64,000 nucleotides of DNA. It comes from Gonatopus flavifemur. Its lineage: Eukaryota > Arthropoda > Insecta > Hymenoptera > Dryinidae. The translations under genes were made by a program, and so were the position numbers. The DNA is taken from the NCBI GenBank assembly GCA_018340375.1, contig JAFFJZ010000006.1:23070001-23134000 (forward strand), given 5' to 3'. Below, piece after piece: positions 37,094-47,699 of this stretch; the stretch's first letter is position 1, and each line of letters begins with the position of its first letter. A model generated the notes under the pieces. It saw only the letters and a program-made list of their open reading frames with translations. It was not told the DNA's origin and made no database searches.

Positions 37094-38313
37094 CTGCAAT
37101 TTCGACACAATTCATTGATTTTTGTCTCTCCATTGGGAAACAATAACTTTTCTCTCTATAGAAACACGGTTTTCGATATAAAACCCTAGCGGATCTGGGT
37201 AAACCGACAAGCGACCAAAAATTTCGGTTACATTTTGGGGAAAAATCTTGGTTCTGGTAACTTGTAACAAAAATTCAACCAATCTCAATTTCGTGATTTT
37301 TCTTGGTTTTTACCTTCAAAATACCAAAATGATTCTAAAACAGGACCACATTTTTTGGTAACCTTTTGGTGGCGGATTTGTTCAAAGCAACCGTTAGTTT
37401 TCAATTACGAACCATTTTCTAACCAAATTTTTACAAAACCAAAAAAATTGGTTACTTTGGAATCGCTAGGGTTAACCATTTACACCAGGTCTTTCATGAT
37501 CATTGTTTTCGATTACAATATGGTAAAAATCATAAAGAATGTATCTTCCAACTTCATACGAAGCCTAAAATTTGAAATGATTTGAATGATGAACTTACCT
37601 TATCAGCTCCAACGCCACAATAATACGGTCCTTGAGGTCCTGGAAAACCATTTTTCGGCCAACCAAGGGGTCTACCATCGAAATCCAAGAGAGTATATTC
37701 CTGTTCGATTCCAAACCATGGCTCTTGATCTTTAACAGCTTCCATCGCCTGGTTAGCTTGCAAGCGTTTGTTCGAAGCAGTAGGAGTTTTATCGGCATTG
37801 AAAGTCTCGCACAGCACCAATACATTCTCCCCACGACGGAAAGGGTCCCGATAGATAGCCATGGGAATCAGAATGATGTCACTGTTGTTCCCATCCGCTT
37901 GGTACGTAGAACTACCGTCATACGTCCACTCTGGTAAATCTGTTGAACATAAATTTGTTTCAACAACAATTCCTTGTTCCGTCTTCATCTAGTTTTACTC
38001 GGTCCCACAAAAGATTCCCTGACACTATCAAATTTGTATCGAAAACATAAGACAGAAGCAAAAAGAACTTCATATTTTGTCCCCACAATAACGTTTAACG
38101 GTTAACAACAAGTTATATCCACAACTCACCTGAGGGTTTTTTGGGAGCAAAATCGATGGTGCGCGTTTTGCTGCGAATTCCTTCTCCCGTACCATCGATC
38201 CAAATATACCTCGCTTGAATTTGATCATCCGGTTGTGGAAGATCAAGGTACTTGTTCAATATGGTTTTATCCAGAGCCGCGTTCGGCGAATCTTTCAACA
38301 TGCAACGGGACAT
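36509..38313 (-). CDS. Glutamine synthetase, three coding exons, 369 residues
   Basis: It makes glutamine from glutamate, ammonia and ATP. Exons 38313-38130, 37939-37599 and 37093-36509 join in phase to 369 residues, the usual eukaryotic length. The N-terminal half carries [17 protein letters not shown] and WTYDGSST. The catalytic half has [11 protein letters not shown] (metal-binding Glu pair), [28 protein letters not shown] and the ATP/glutamate loop [25 protein letters not shown]. The end is [11 protein letters not shown]. There is no extra N-terminal targeting sequence, so it is probably cytosolic. One oddity is LTGKCETSS, where vertebrate and plant enzymes have LTGxHET; that His is a metal ligand there. 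The gene is convergent with the dehydrogenase gene upstream in the window. Confidence 0.95.
37184..37471. mobile_element. CCCTAGCGG element copy 1, in intron 2 of glutamine synthetase
   Basis: CCCTAGCGGATCTGGGT at the left and AATCGCTAGGG at the right are inverted. The interior iterates TTTTGGT and GGTAACC. Further copies are at 42569-42904 and 44833-44993. Confidence 0.7.
37599..37939 (-). CDS. Glutamine synthetase, second coding exon
   Basis: The acceptor is TTCAACAG and the donor AAG/GTAAGT. It encodes residues 62-175, [20 protein letters not shown] to [10 protein letters not shown], and holds the FGIEQEY metal-binding segment. Confidence 0.95.
38130..38313 (-). CDS. Glutamine synthetase, first coding exon
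   Basis: The acceptor TTTGTTTACAG lies seven bases before the ATG, so an untranslated exon must precede it. The exon encodes [20 protein letters not shown] to APKKPS plus the first base of Asp62. The donor is CAG/GTGAGT. Confidence 0.92.
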
Positions 38314-38621
38314 CGTGATTCTGTAAACAAACCAGAAGAGAAATGATTGAGTGAATTGTTCTTTGGAATTGATTTTTTGGTTTGTGTTTTGGCGTTTCAG
38401 TTTTGGAATGAATTTCAATGATCAGAATCATTATTCGAGGTCAACATAAACTCTGGGAGAGAATTATTGTCATTGAGGAACGTACGATGAATATTTATGT
38501 TAAATCTACTTGAAATAAAATGTTATATAAACAACAAGATGTAAGTACCACAAATGAACACAGAAGGACTGTCATAGTAGACCGCTTATCTACGGAAACA
38601 CTCGAGATAAAATCAGTTTAA

Positions 38622-39946
38622 CCCTTTTTGTCCTGAATAACACAAATTTTTTCTTAACTTTCGACTTCATATCTTTTAATGACAAAGTCGTATAAAAAAT
38701 TCGTAAAACATCATTTCTTACAGATTTTTACCTCTTTTTTCGAATGAGGTTGAGAAAATTTACCTAAATCGTAAGCCGGAAAAATTGTAGGCCGTTTTCC
38801 CAAAAAATTCACGAATTTTTCACTTTCTTTTATTAAAGGAAAGTATATTTTGAGATGGAAAAAATTGGCACAGACCATTGCAATTATTATGAACGGCGTT
38901 ATAGATGTCTGTTCTTTCAAATCCCGTTGGAGGTTTCCCGAAATTCAAAATGGCGGACACAAAATGGCGTCCGCAAGGAAAAACTTGTTGTTTCAACTTT
39001 GTGAATTTCTTACTTGAAAACTATGGACTTGATCGGAAAATTTATAAGAATAAATAAGTCTTAAAATGAGTCAAAGAATACGCTCAAATTTTTTCAGAAT
39101 TTATTTCGGCATATTTTCAAAATTTCCAATTTTGTATGAATTTGAAAATTAACTCGAAAAATTCTGACAATATTTGAGAGTATTCTTTAGCAAATTTTAA
39201 GATTGCTCTGTTCTTATGCATTTTGCCAGAAAGTCTATAGTTTTTGAGTAAAAAATTTAATATCTTTTTTAGTATAAATTCAACTAATTTTTTTTTCATT
39301 AAATTTTTTACTCAAAAACTATAGACTTTCTGGAAAAATGCATAAGAACAAAAGAGTCTTAAAATTTGCTAAATAATACTCTCAAAGTTTTTCAGAATTT
39401 TTCGACTTAATTTTGAAATTCATGGAAAATTGGAAAATGGAAATTTTGTAAAAAAATGCCGAAATAAATTCTGAAAAAATTTGAGCGTATTCTTTGACTC
39501 ATTTTAAAACTTTTTTACCCCCATAAATTTTCCGATGAGGTCCATAGTTTTCAAGTAAGAAATTCGCAAAGTTGAAACAAAAAGTTTTTCCTTGCGGACG
39601 CCATTTTGTGTCCGCCATTTTAAATGTTGGAAAAATTTCAACGGGATTTGAAAGAGCAGACATCCATAACACCGTTTATAATGATTGCGATAGTCTGTGC
39701 CAATTTTTTCCATCTCAAAATATACTTTTTGTAATAAAAAAAAAGTGAAAAATTCGTGAATTTTTTGGAAAAATGGCCTACAATTTTTTCGGCTTACGAT
39801 TTAGGTGAATTTTCTCAACGGCATTCGAAAGAAGAGGTCAAAATCTGTAAGCAATGATGTTTTATAAATTTTTTATAAGACCTTGTCATTAAAAGATATG
39901 AAGTCGAAAGTTAAGAAAAAATTTGTGTTATTCAGGACGAAAAGGG
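38622..39946. mobile_element. 1.3 kb palindromic piggyBac-type non-autonomous element
   Basis: CCCTTTTTGTCCTGAATAAC at the left and GTTATTCAGGACGAAAAGGG at the right are inverted, and TTAA flanks each end (38618-38621 and 39947-39950). TTAA duplication with 5'-CCC ends is the hallmark of piggyBac transposons. The arms are about 640 bases and pair almost throughout, with only about 36 bases between TTGAGTAAAAAATTTAAT (to 39262) and its complement (from 39298). No transposase frame. It sits in the probable 5' intron of glutamine synthetase. Confidence 0.8.
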
Positions 39947-40050
39947 TTAACCGTATCAAAGCTGATTCATTTTTTATTTTTTCTGATACGTTACAAGCTT
40001 TGTGGATGAACAAAGTCAGGTTCCTTACAACTCCTTTCTTCACCCTGTTA

Positions 40051-40172
40051 CAAACAATCTATAAAATCTCATTGACCAATGGGAAAATGAATGGGTTTCA
40101 ATGAAATTCAATGATATTTAATCAGAAATTTCACGATTCGTAATGGGATTTAATAGAATATTTCTACCTGGG
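40051..40172. repeat. Dispersed repeat ending in CTACCTGGG, copy 2
   Basis: Nearly the same as 32071-32181, with a duplicated TTCAATGA step (TTTCAATGAAATTCAATGAT). It lies in the probable 5' intron of glutamine synthetase. Confidence 0.7.
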
Positions 40173-40723
40173 TAGGGTGTTGAGGGTTTCATCGGGAATA
40201 TATGATATGAAAGGAGAATAGAATATAAAGTATTGTCAATTAACTTTCACTACTTATAAAAAATACAAGATAACAGAGATATCTTTCCACGTGTAAAACC
40301 TCTCATGATATCTGTTTTTATAAGTATAGATTCCCTGAAGATAACCGCAAGTTATTCGATATATGCACCCCGTAAGCATTATTATTATTTACTGATCACC
40401 GAATAATTATTGTACAATTTACGAATAAGTATAGTATTCGAGAATAAATGGTATTCAAAAATGATATTCAAATGGTATTCCAAAATCAATTCTTACTAAT
40501 CTCACGTCAATAAAAATTATAGCTCGACCTTAGACACAAACATTAAGGATGCAAGGTTAAGCAAGCGAGTACCGTTCAAAATCGATCATTCGTGTTTCGC
40601 GCTTGACTTCGCAGACGATCAATCAATACACAAAGCGATAGATTGATATTCATCAATTCATATCGAACGGGATCATATAAAATTCGCAAAGTGAAAAAAT
40701 TTAACGATTGTAATAAATTTTAC

Positions 40724-40860
40724 CTCGACATTTGACTTTCGCGATACAAAGAGAGAACGAGTTTCGAACGAATGTATTCGAACGGAGAAATATCGGGGTA
40801 ATAATTCAATCTCGATGAGAAAGACGAGCTTTGTTCGATCAAGAAGCACTTCCTTTAATG
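40724..40860 (-). other. Probable untranslated first exon of glutamine synthetase
   Basis: A 5' exon is required by the acceptor at 38321. The best donor seen upstream on this strand is GAG/GTAAAA, with the exon ending at 40724 in a GC-richer segment. The transcription start is not located; the upper boundary is a guess. Confidence 0.35.
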
Positions 40861-41205
40861 CTTTCCATCGTTGAAGAATTATAGTTCTCGGAATGATGTT
40901 GATATGCAGAATTCATTACTTGATTACAAATTGACCATTGACGCGGATAGCGGTCAGGAAATATCGTTGGCAACGATGTATGATACGCTAAGTACATCAA
41001 TGTACTTAATTGCTTATCCATTAATTCAACCCCTGTTGGAGAATATCATTTTCTCAAATGGAATGATGTAATTTCAAACCCTTCTCAGTCTTTTGTTTGC
41101 ATCACATCTTATTTCAAGATTTCAACATTTCAAACTACTGAAAAATTCATCCTCTCTGATAGAAACCGGACAAAAATTCGTTACATCATTCTCTCTCGAA
41201 TTTGT

Positions 41206-41250
41206 AGATAATTTTTATATAATTATATATAATTTTGGCAATTTTTCCAT
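41206..41250. repeat. AT-rich TTATATATAATT repeat fragment
   Basis: AATTTTTATATAATTATATA and AATTTTGGCAATTTTTCC match the hairpins at 10083-10185 and 55806-55896. Confidence 0.45.
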
Positions 41251-41437
41251 TCGGAAATAAGATTTTGTCCAAATCGAATTCAAGCGAGATTTTCATTGAA
41301 GCGTTGTTTCACTCCCACAGCACATAATTTCTGCAATATGAATTGAGTGAATGAGAGATTCTTATTTGGAGCTCTCGGCGTATATTAATACTGTATTGTT
41401 GAATCAATTTAAAAGTCTGTGCCACTTTTACTGACTT

Positions 41438-41638
41438 CTCTGTTACAAAAATTCAGCTGGGATTCCACGACTCCACCTGGAATCAAGAATCCTCACTAGA
41501 TTCCATGTGGGATTTCCAATTTCAACTGGGATTCCAACTGGGCTCAGAATTTCCAACTGAAATTCCACGTTGAAGTTGAAATTCTAGCTGGGATTCCACC
41601 TGGGAATGGGGAATCCCAGCTGGATTTTCGTGTCAGGG
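41438..41638. repeat. Palindromic element built from GGGATTCCA motifs
   Basis: The left end TCTCTGTTACAAAAATTCAG matches the complement of the right end (CCCTGACACGAAAATCCAG). Between them GGGATTCCA, CAGCTGGG and CCAACTGG recur about ten times on both strands. Confidence 0.65.
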
Positions 41639-42568
41639 TTATGCATCAAATATTTTCTCATTCTAAGGAAATATTTATGTTCCTTATCTGAAAAAGCTGT
41701 GTACTCGACGTGGAAAAATGTTCTTCGCGTCACGCTACTTAACTTGAAACCGAGAAAATTTTCTCTCCGTTCAAAGGAGATTGATTTCATAATTTTTTGC
41801 TTCAAGATTTTTCTTTTCCCTCGGTTTATCAAAATGTGTGAGAGAGGGAAAAAAAACATCAATCGAAAATCTTCTCATGCATATTCGATAAGATCGTTTG
41901 AACATGTCAAACAATCATTATCAGTCGCAAACACTTCATCATTCGTAACATATTTTATAATAATCGTGCCAGTACTTGTGTGAATTTCATACAGAATCTG
42001 TCAGCTAAACAGCTCTTTATCGACAATCGATATTCGTATGTGTACAATTTTTTATCATGTTAAAAGATAAAGACGTGCACGATGATATCGCCGAAATTAG
42101 AGATCTATCCGAGGGAGAAAAAATATGTTGTTTGCGTATTAGACAGTACCAAATACCGTATTTTTTTCCGCACAATGTCGATGATAAATTTTGAAATCTA
42201 TCGGTCGGGAAAAACACATTAGTATATTTCTTCGAAATTAACATCATCGGTTCTGTAAATTATTCGCATTTCAATTGAAACGAAAGTGGGGCATGTGAGG
42301 AGTTGTGTACTCTTCCACCTCGCAATGCGGCGAAGCATTTTCTCATACAGATCTCATCCAAGCCAAACTACACGTTGGGTAAAAATAGCATCACCCATCA
42401 ACTCGTGTGTACGCGTTGTTCTACGTGCCGAGTTTCAATCATTGTTTATCATTCCGATTAGAAAACAATCTCATATCACGTGTCCGATATCATGTTTGTA
42501 TCACATCTCTTGTAGAAAACAATAATCACGACAACAAGTGTTGTCCAATTGGCAATAGATTCTGAATG

Positions 42569-42904
42569 GCCTAGCGATTCCAAAGTGATACATTTTTTTG
42601 GTTGACTTTCGGTTATTTTTTGGTTTGGTGAAAATTTGGTCAGGAAATGGTTACCCAGATGGTGACCGAAAACTAACGGTTGATGCTTTGAACAAATCTG
42701 TCACCAAAGGGTCACCAGAAAATGTGGTCCATTTTTGGAATCTTTTTGGTGTTTTTGAGGTAACAACCCAGAAAATCACCACAAAATAACCAAAAAATCA
42801 CCAAAATTTAGATTGGTTGGATTTTTGTTGAAAAAAATGTCCTAAACGACCAATGAGTTATCAAAACCAAGATTTTTCACCAAAATGTGCTAGATCCGCT
42901 AGGG
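42569..42904. mobile_element. CCCTAGCGG element copy 2 (opposite orientation)
   Basis: CTAGCGATTCCAAAGTGA at the left and TAGATCCGCTAGGG at the right. It contains the same CAAAGCATCAACCGTTAGTTTTC-type core as copy 1, on the other strand, with iterated GGTGATTTT and ACCAAAA. Confidence 0.7.
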
Positions 42905-42956
42905 TGGGACTTTCTGCAATCGGTAACAGCTTTTGAATCGTTCGTTTAAAAACTAA

Positions 42957-43376
42957 TACACTGACAGAAAAACGACCCAGTAGAAACATTCGTGGTCGCA
43001 ATAACTTGAAATCTGGTCCGATTCACCAGGAAATGTAATTGTGATGTTCAGAAAAAGTGGTTGAAGCAAAAATTAACTGCAAATTTTGTGATAAAAATTA
43101 AGACCCTGGGTATGCGACAAATTAACACAACTCTTCTTGAATTCAACACGCAGAGTAATAAGAAAATGTAAAGTTATAGTTCCTTTTCTCTGTGTACATT
43201 CTTCAGGTTAGAAAAATTAGATTCTTTTCTTGGTGTGATAACCAGAATATATAATCAATTTTGGCGTCGACCACTTCTTCTGGACATCACAACCACATTC
43301 ATCCTAGCAAATCGAACCAGATTTCAAGTTATTGCATCCACGAATGTTCCAACCAGATCGTTTTTCCGTCAGTGTA
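42957..43376. mobile_element. 420-bp element with TACACTGACAGAAAAACGA ends
   Basis: TACACTGACAGAAAAACGA and TCGTTTTTCCGTCAGTGTA are inverted. Pairing continues through GAAACATTCGTGG, AATAACTTGAAATCTGGT and their complements. Non-coding. Confidence 0.75.
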
Positions 43377-43867
43377 AACATTTCTTTCAAATCTCAAAAA
43401 TTGTGCTGTCCAGTTATTCGCAATGAACAGAATTTATAACATTGATATCACTGCCTTCTCTCACAGATTCTTTTACAATTTTCATCCATCGTGTTTTTCT
43501 TTCTTCTTCAACGACACCAATTTGTTCATTGCAAAAATGAACTGTGTGAATAATGTTCTCTGTTTACAAATGCGTGCACACGTGTTCAATCTTTTTGTAT
43601 ACGTTTATGGACATCCACGCTGATATTGTACACAAACATATCAACGATGCGTACATGAGTAAGCCCACGAACAGCTCGCATGATTCGTGCGTGAAACGTG
43701 GGCGGAGACGAGCACTTATAAAGTGTGTAATTCTAAAAACGGGATCCGTGTGTATCGTGGAACTCACACTTGCCCGACTAACCTCTGGTGGATAAATAAC
43801 GAGGGGAATAGGATAACTTTGTACTCCACGTTCTACTTTTTACACCGGGTATATACTTTGCGTGCCG

Positions 43868-43875
43868 TATAAATA
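43868..43875 (+). promoter_or_regulatory. Isolated TATAAATA motif in a GC-richer stretch
   Basis: TATAAATA lies after the GC-richer block at 43640-43860. No coding exon was found downstream, so promoter function is speculative. Confidence 0.15.
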
Positions 43876-44172
43876 AACGTGTGAATTCTATTGTACGAGT
43901 ACGCAATGGTACGCAATGACAAACCAATTTATACATATAATATTCATTCGTACATAGAGTCGAGTACGTAACGCTCGGATAATATCAATTGAAATTCCTC
44001 TTTGCGTGATCAAGTCCGGGCTTTTTGTTTTATTTAGAGCGTAAAGAAAGGGAAATACCAAATAAACTTGATACCATGCAAGTTGAGAGGACAATTAACG
44101 TGGTTCGTGATGTTAATGAACGAAATGGGGATGAATTTTTAGATCCCTTGTAGAAATTTTGATATGGAAAAC

Positions 44173-44625
44173 ATCAGGTCCAGATCAAGTGTGCCTGATT
44201 TCCGTTCAGGGCCTGACTCGAGTATCTGATAAGGTCCTGACAACGATGTAACGCAGGGAAAAGACGAGGTCCTGATCAGGAAAATCAAACGTTTCTCAAT
44301 CAGGATCTGATCAGGGTAGTAATTGAATTCCCAATCAGTTCTACTGATGATCCATTGAAAAAAGACAGGTAAATTTCTGATGAGTCCTGTGAAAATTCTG
44401 AATAGTTTGATACATTCATCGTTCTGAATTGATCAGGTCCTGATTCGGCTGTCTTGTCGGTTATCACATGATTGAAATACGGATAAACCAAGGCAATCCT
44501 GATCAGGTCCTGATAGGAATACCATGTCTGAGTTACTGAAAGGGAAAATTTGACTGAGACCTGTCAACAACCTTGCGTTACATTGTTGTGAGTTCCTAAA
44601 CAGGATGCCATGTCAGGACCTTAAT
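44173..44625. repeat. Field of iterated CTGATCAGGTCCTGATC motifs
   Basis: TCAGGTCCTGAT, TGATCAGG and CAGGACCT recur at least ten times on both strands. An inverted pair, AACGATGTAACGCAGG and TTGCGTTACATTGTTG, marks an outer palindrome. Confidence 0.65.
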
Positions 44626-44832
44626 TACGAGTTTCTTATTGCACCCTTACGAGGGCCATGCTTCTAATAGGGAATTCTCTGTCAAATTTCTACTAGAGAT
44701 GTATCAGCTAAATTTGAACTACCGGAAAACTAATTCGAGTGAACAAATTTCCCCAGATGATATATAATTTTGGAAATATTACTGTGGCAACGAAAAATTC
44801 AGCTATATTCGATGAACAATTTTGAATTCAAT

Positions 44833-44993
44833 CCCTAGCGGATTTGGGTGAACCGACAAAAGATCAAAAATTTCGGTTACATTTTGGTGAAAACTCTTAG
44901 TTTTGGTAACTCGTTGGTTGTTTGGGACATTTTTTTCAACAAAAATTCAACCAATCTCAATTTGGTGATTTTTCAAAGCAACCGTTAGTTTTC
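44833..44993. mobile_element. CCCTAGCGG element copy 3, internally deleted and truncated
   Basis: CCCTAGCGGATTTGGGTGAA opens it. GATTTTTC joins directly to AAAGCAACCGTTAG, skipping about 100 bases present in copy 1, and the right end is missing. Confidence 0.7.
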
Positions 44994-46280
44994 ATTCATA
45001 AATAGGTCATTATATTATTTCATATCATTCTTATATCATTTATGTAAAATCTCCACAAGGTATAATTTATGACATGAAAAATCCATATTCGCATAAACTT
45101 CCACAATCTAATTATTCTTATCTTCTCGATAAATGATTGAACAAATCATAAAGTAATTTGTTATTGAATCTAGAACATTGCGAGTGATTTTCGTTTTTCG
45201 TTTCATTTGAAACTTTGAACTCTTTGAAGTGAATTTGAAGAGAGAAAAAACAAAGAAAGTACTTAATAAAACATGTAATCTCGTCCAACCGATGCTTATC
45301 CATCCTGATAAATTGCTAATTGGGTCTCGAATTGACGTGAGATTCAGGTCAATAATTGTAGGATTAAAAAAAAAAAAGAGTATGTTTGATGTTCGAATCA
45401 TATCATTTTGTATCGCGTCAATGACTCTTCGCGTTATCTGTTTAATAAACTCTGGAAATAACATATATTTTTTCTCACTCTTTAGACATTTTTATCTGAG
45501 GACGATAAAATAGTGACGAAATTACATTGATATACTATATTACTTCAATTCCTCTTGAATTATTGTGGAGTTTGAATTTTGCGATCCATTTTTCAAGCAA
45601 TGTTTTTTCGTTATGACGCTTATTAATTATATAAAAAATCTCATTTAGGGATTTCATGCTCATTTTGGAACAGTTAACTCTCTCCCTGATTCTAATAAAA
45701 AATCTCTTACAATGTTGATTGCAAAGAAAGTTTGTAAAGAATTCTTCAAGAACTTCATTTGAACTCTGAAATTCTTGGAGGGTTCTTTGAAAATTCATTG
45801 ACGAACTATCTTCTGGGCTGACAATTCTTATCAAAATTGTACTGAATTCAAAGAGATCTTTTTCACTCCATTGGCAAAAGTGTAGAAAAGAAGAGAATAT
45901 CTTGTAATTACTCGGCAGCATCGATATAGTCAAATAAAAATTGTATAGCTCTGAATTTTAGGAGAGTTGTACGTTTGAATACTTCCCGTTCTCCAACATC
46001 CTTCAGAGCGGGCACTTGACATATTTTTCTTTCAGCCCGATATCTTGATTCATCTGATGACGTTTAATATCGTTTTCAAAACGAATCAAAGATTGGTAGA
46101 AAATTAATTATTAGAGTTAAAAAGAGATGAGTTGATTGATCAACAAAATTATTCCTCCACATGGAAATTGGTATTTACCTGTAGCTGAAAAATATATTAC
46201 GTGCAAAGGAGGAGTTGGTTCGATCCCTCATAAGATGATATTGAACTGAGGCGTACTTTGAGACCAAAGACAAATCGTTC
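44994..46280. other. AT-rich stretch without a recognised gene
   Basis: Several short open frames occur on both strands, but they are AT-driven and none resembles a known family. Confidence 0.4.
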
Positions 46281-46289
46281 CATAAAGAA

Positions 46290-46445
46290 GGCATCGAATT
46301 TGGCCAGGTTGGTCAAGTTTTGGAAGCCCTAACAGCACAATGTGTCTTTGGAACGTTTTCTGAACCTTCAGAAAACCTCTCCTGCGTTCTATAAACCTTC
46401 CATAAACGTTCCAGTGGTACGTTGTGCTGTCTGGGAAGCAGGGTA
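46290..46445. repeat. Degenerate AACGTTC motif field, short copy
   Basis: GGAACGTTTTCTGAACCTTC, AACCTTCC and AAACGTTCC recur, with ACAGCAC inverted at the two sides. Related to 58780-59470. Confidence 0.5.
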
Positions 46446-47526
46446 CCATCCCAGAAGGAGTTGAAGAGTTCTTATTTTATCATTTAATCAATTTTGTTGT
46501 AGCAGCTAAAAGATATGTCTCAGAACTGCTTTTGAGCTATATTGGCGAACCATGTTTATGAATGTATAAATATAGACATATCCTTCTGATAAAAATAGAA
46601 ATAGATGGGTCAGAAAGAGGGAATAAATCCCAACTGGAAGCTTCATTCGAAAATAAAGGAAACGCGTATCCAAAGAGTCAATAAAGCTAGTTGCAGAGTC
46701 TTAAGTTACAAAGAAAATAAATGTACATAGAAATTGTAAATATATATTTGACGAAATCGTGTATCTAACATGCTTGATAGTGCGTCTTACAAGACCTTGC
46801 ACCTGTATCTCATGCTGAAGCATACATTAATATAATACAAGTGTGTCACCAGTTCAACACGCCTACGGGTAGGGAGCGACGAACTCATCGACTTTTGGTA
46901 TCAACGTCTCTTTTCAAACAAAACAGAGAAAGTAACGACACGAGTCATCGTAGTTCTCTTATCAATGCACTAAAACTGAAATATCAATATTATGAGGGAT
47001 TCCATTCGAACGTGAACGAGGAAATGAAACTCAAATATTGACTTTTTTCCAAACAAAAACAAGTCTCAAGATGTTTTCGTTTTCTATTTTTGTTGTTAAC
47101 GATATATACTATATTTTTATGTGCGTTGTTTGTCTACTTTTCTGTCCACGCGTTAAACGTATTAGAATTTGGAGATAGATACTTTTTACAAATATATCTA
47201 TCTGCCTCAAATCTCAAATATTTTGAATACAGGTAATAATCGACAGCGGTTAAGATAGCCAATGCTGGAGTGTGGTCCGTTGCTGACCAAAAAGGCTTGT
47301 TAGTCCAAAAAGGTAGTCCAACGATGGGGTCATCTGATAAAAACAGGCCTCTCCCTTGGCTTTCCCTTCTTTGTCCCTAGACAAAACTGACTAGCAATTT
47401 CGGTAGGTTATAGATACTAATCTTCGAAAAAAATATCTCAAGAATTCTATCCAACTTCTGTATCATTAATATTTATTTTGTAGAGTTTGGTATGTCAATA
47501 TTTTCAAGGACCGATTCTTTCTTTAC

Positions 47527-47632
47527 ACCCAGGTAGAAATATTCTATTGAATCCTATTACGAATGGTGACATTTCTGATTGAAACCTATTAATTTCCTCA
47601 TTCGTCAATGAGATTTATATAGATTATTTGGA
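47527..47632. repeat. Dispersed repeat starting CCCAGGTAG, copy 3 (inverted)
   Basis: CCCAGGTAGAAATATTCTAT, TTACGAATGGTGACATTTCT and CATTCGTCAATGAGATTTAT are the reverse complement of the copies at 32.1 and 40.1 kb. Confidence 0.7.
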
Positions 47633-47699
47633 ACATGGGGGGGGGGAATTGAAAGTTCATATTTTACCTCATCAGATCCACTTTTTTAGCTGCAGTTGA

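Noticed and set aside
36758..37189. 143-codon plus-strand frame opposite glutamine synthetase
   Set aside because: It is a shadow of the last glutamine synthetase exon in the antisense direction.
46200..46230. GGTTCGATCCC resembling a tRNA T-arm
   Set aside because: No matching A-box, anticodon arm or acceptor stem could be found around it.
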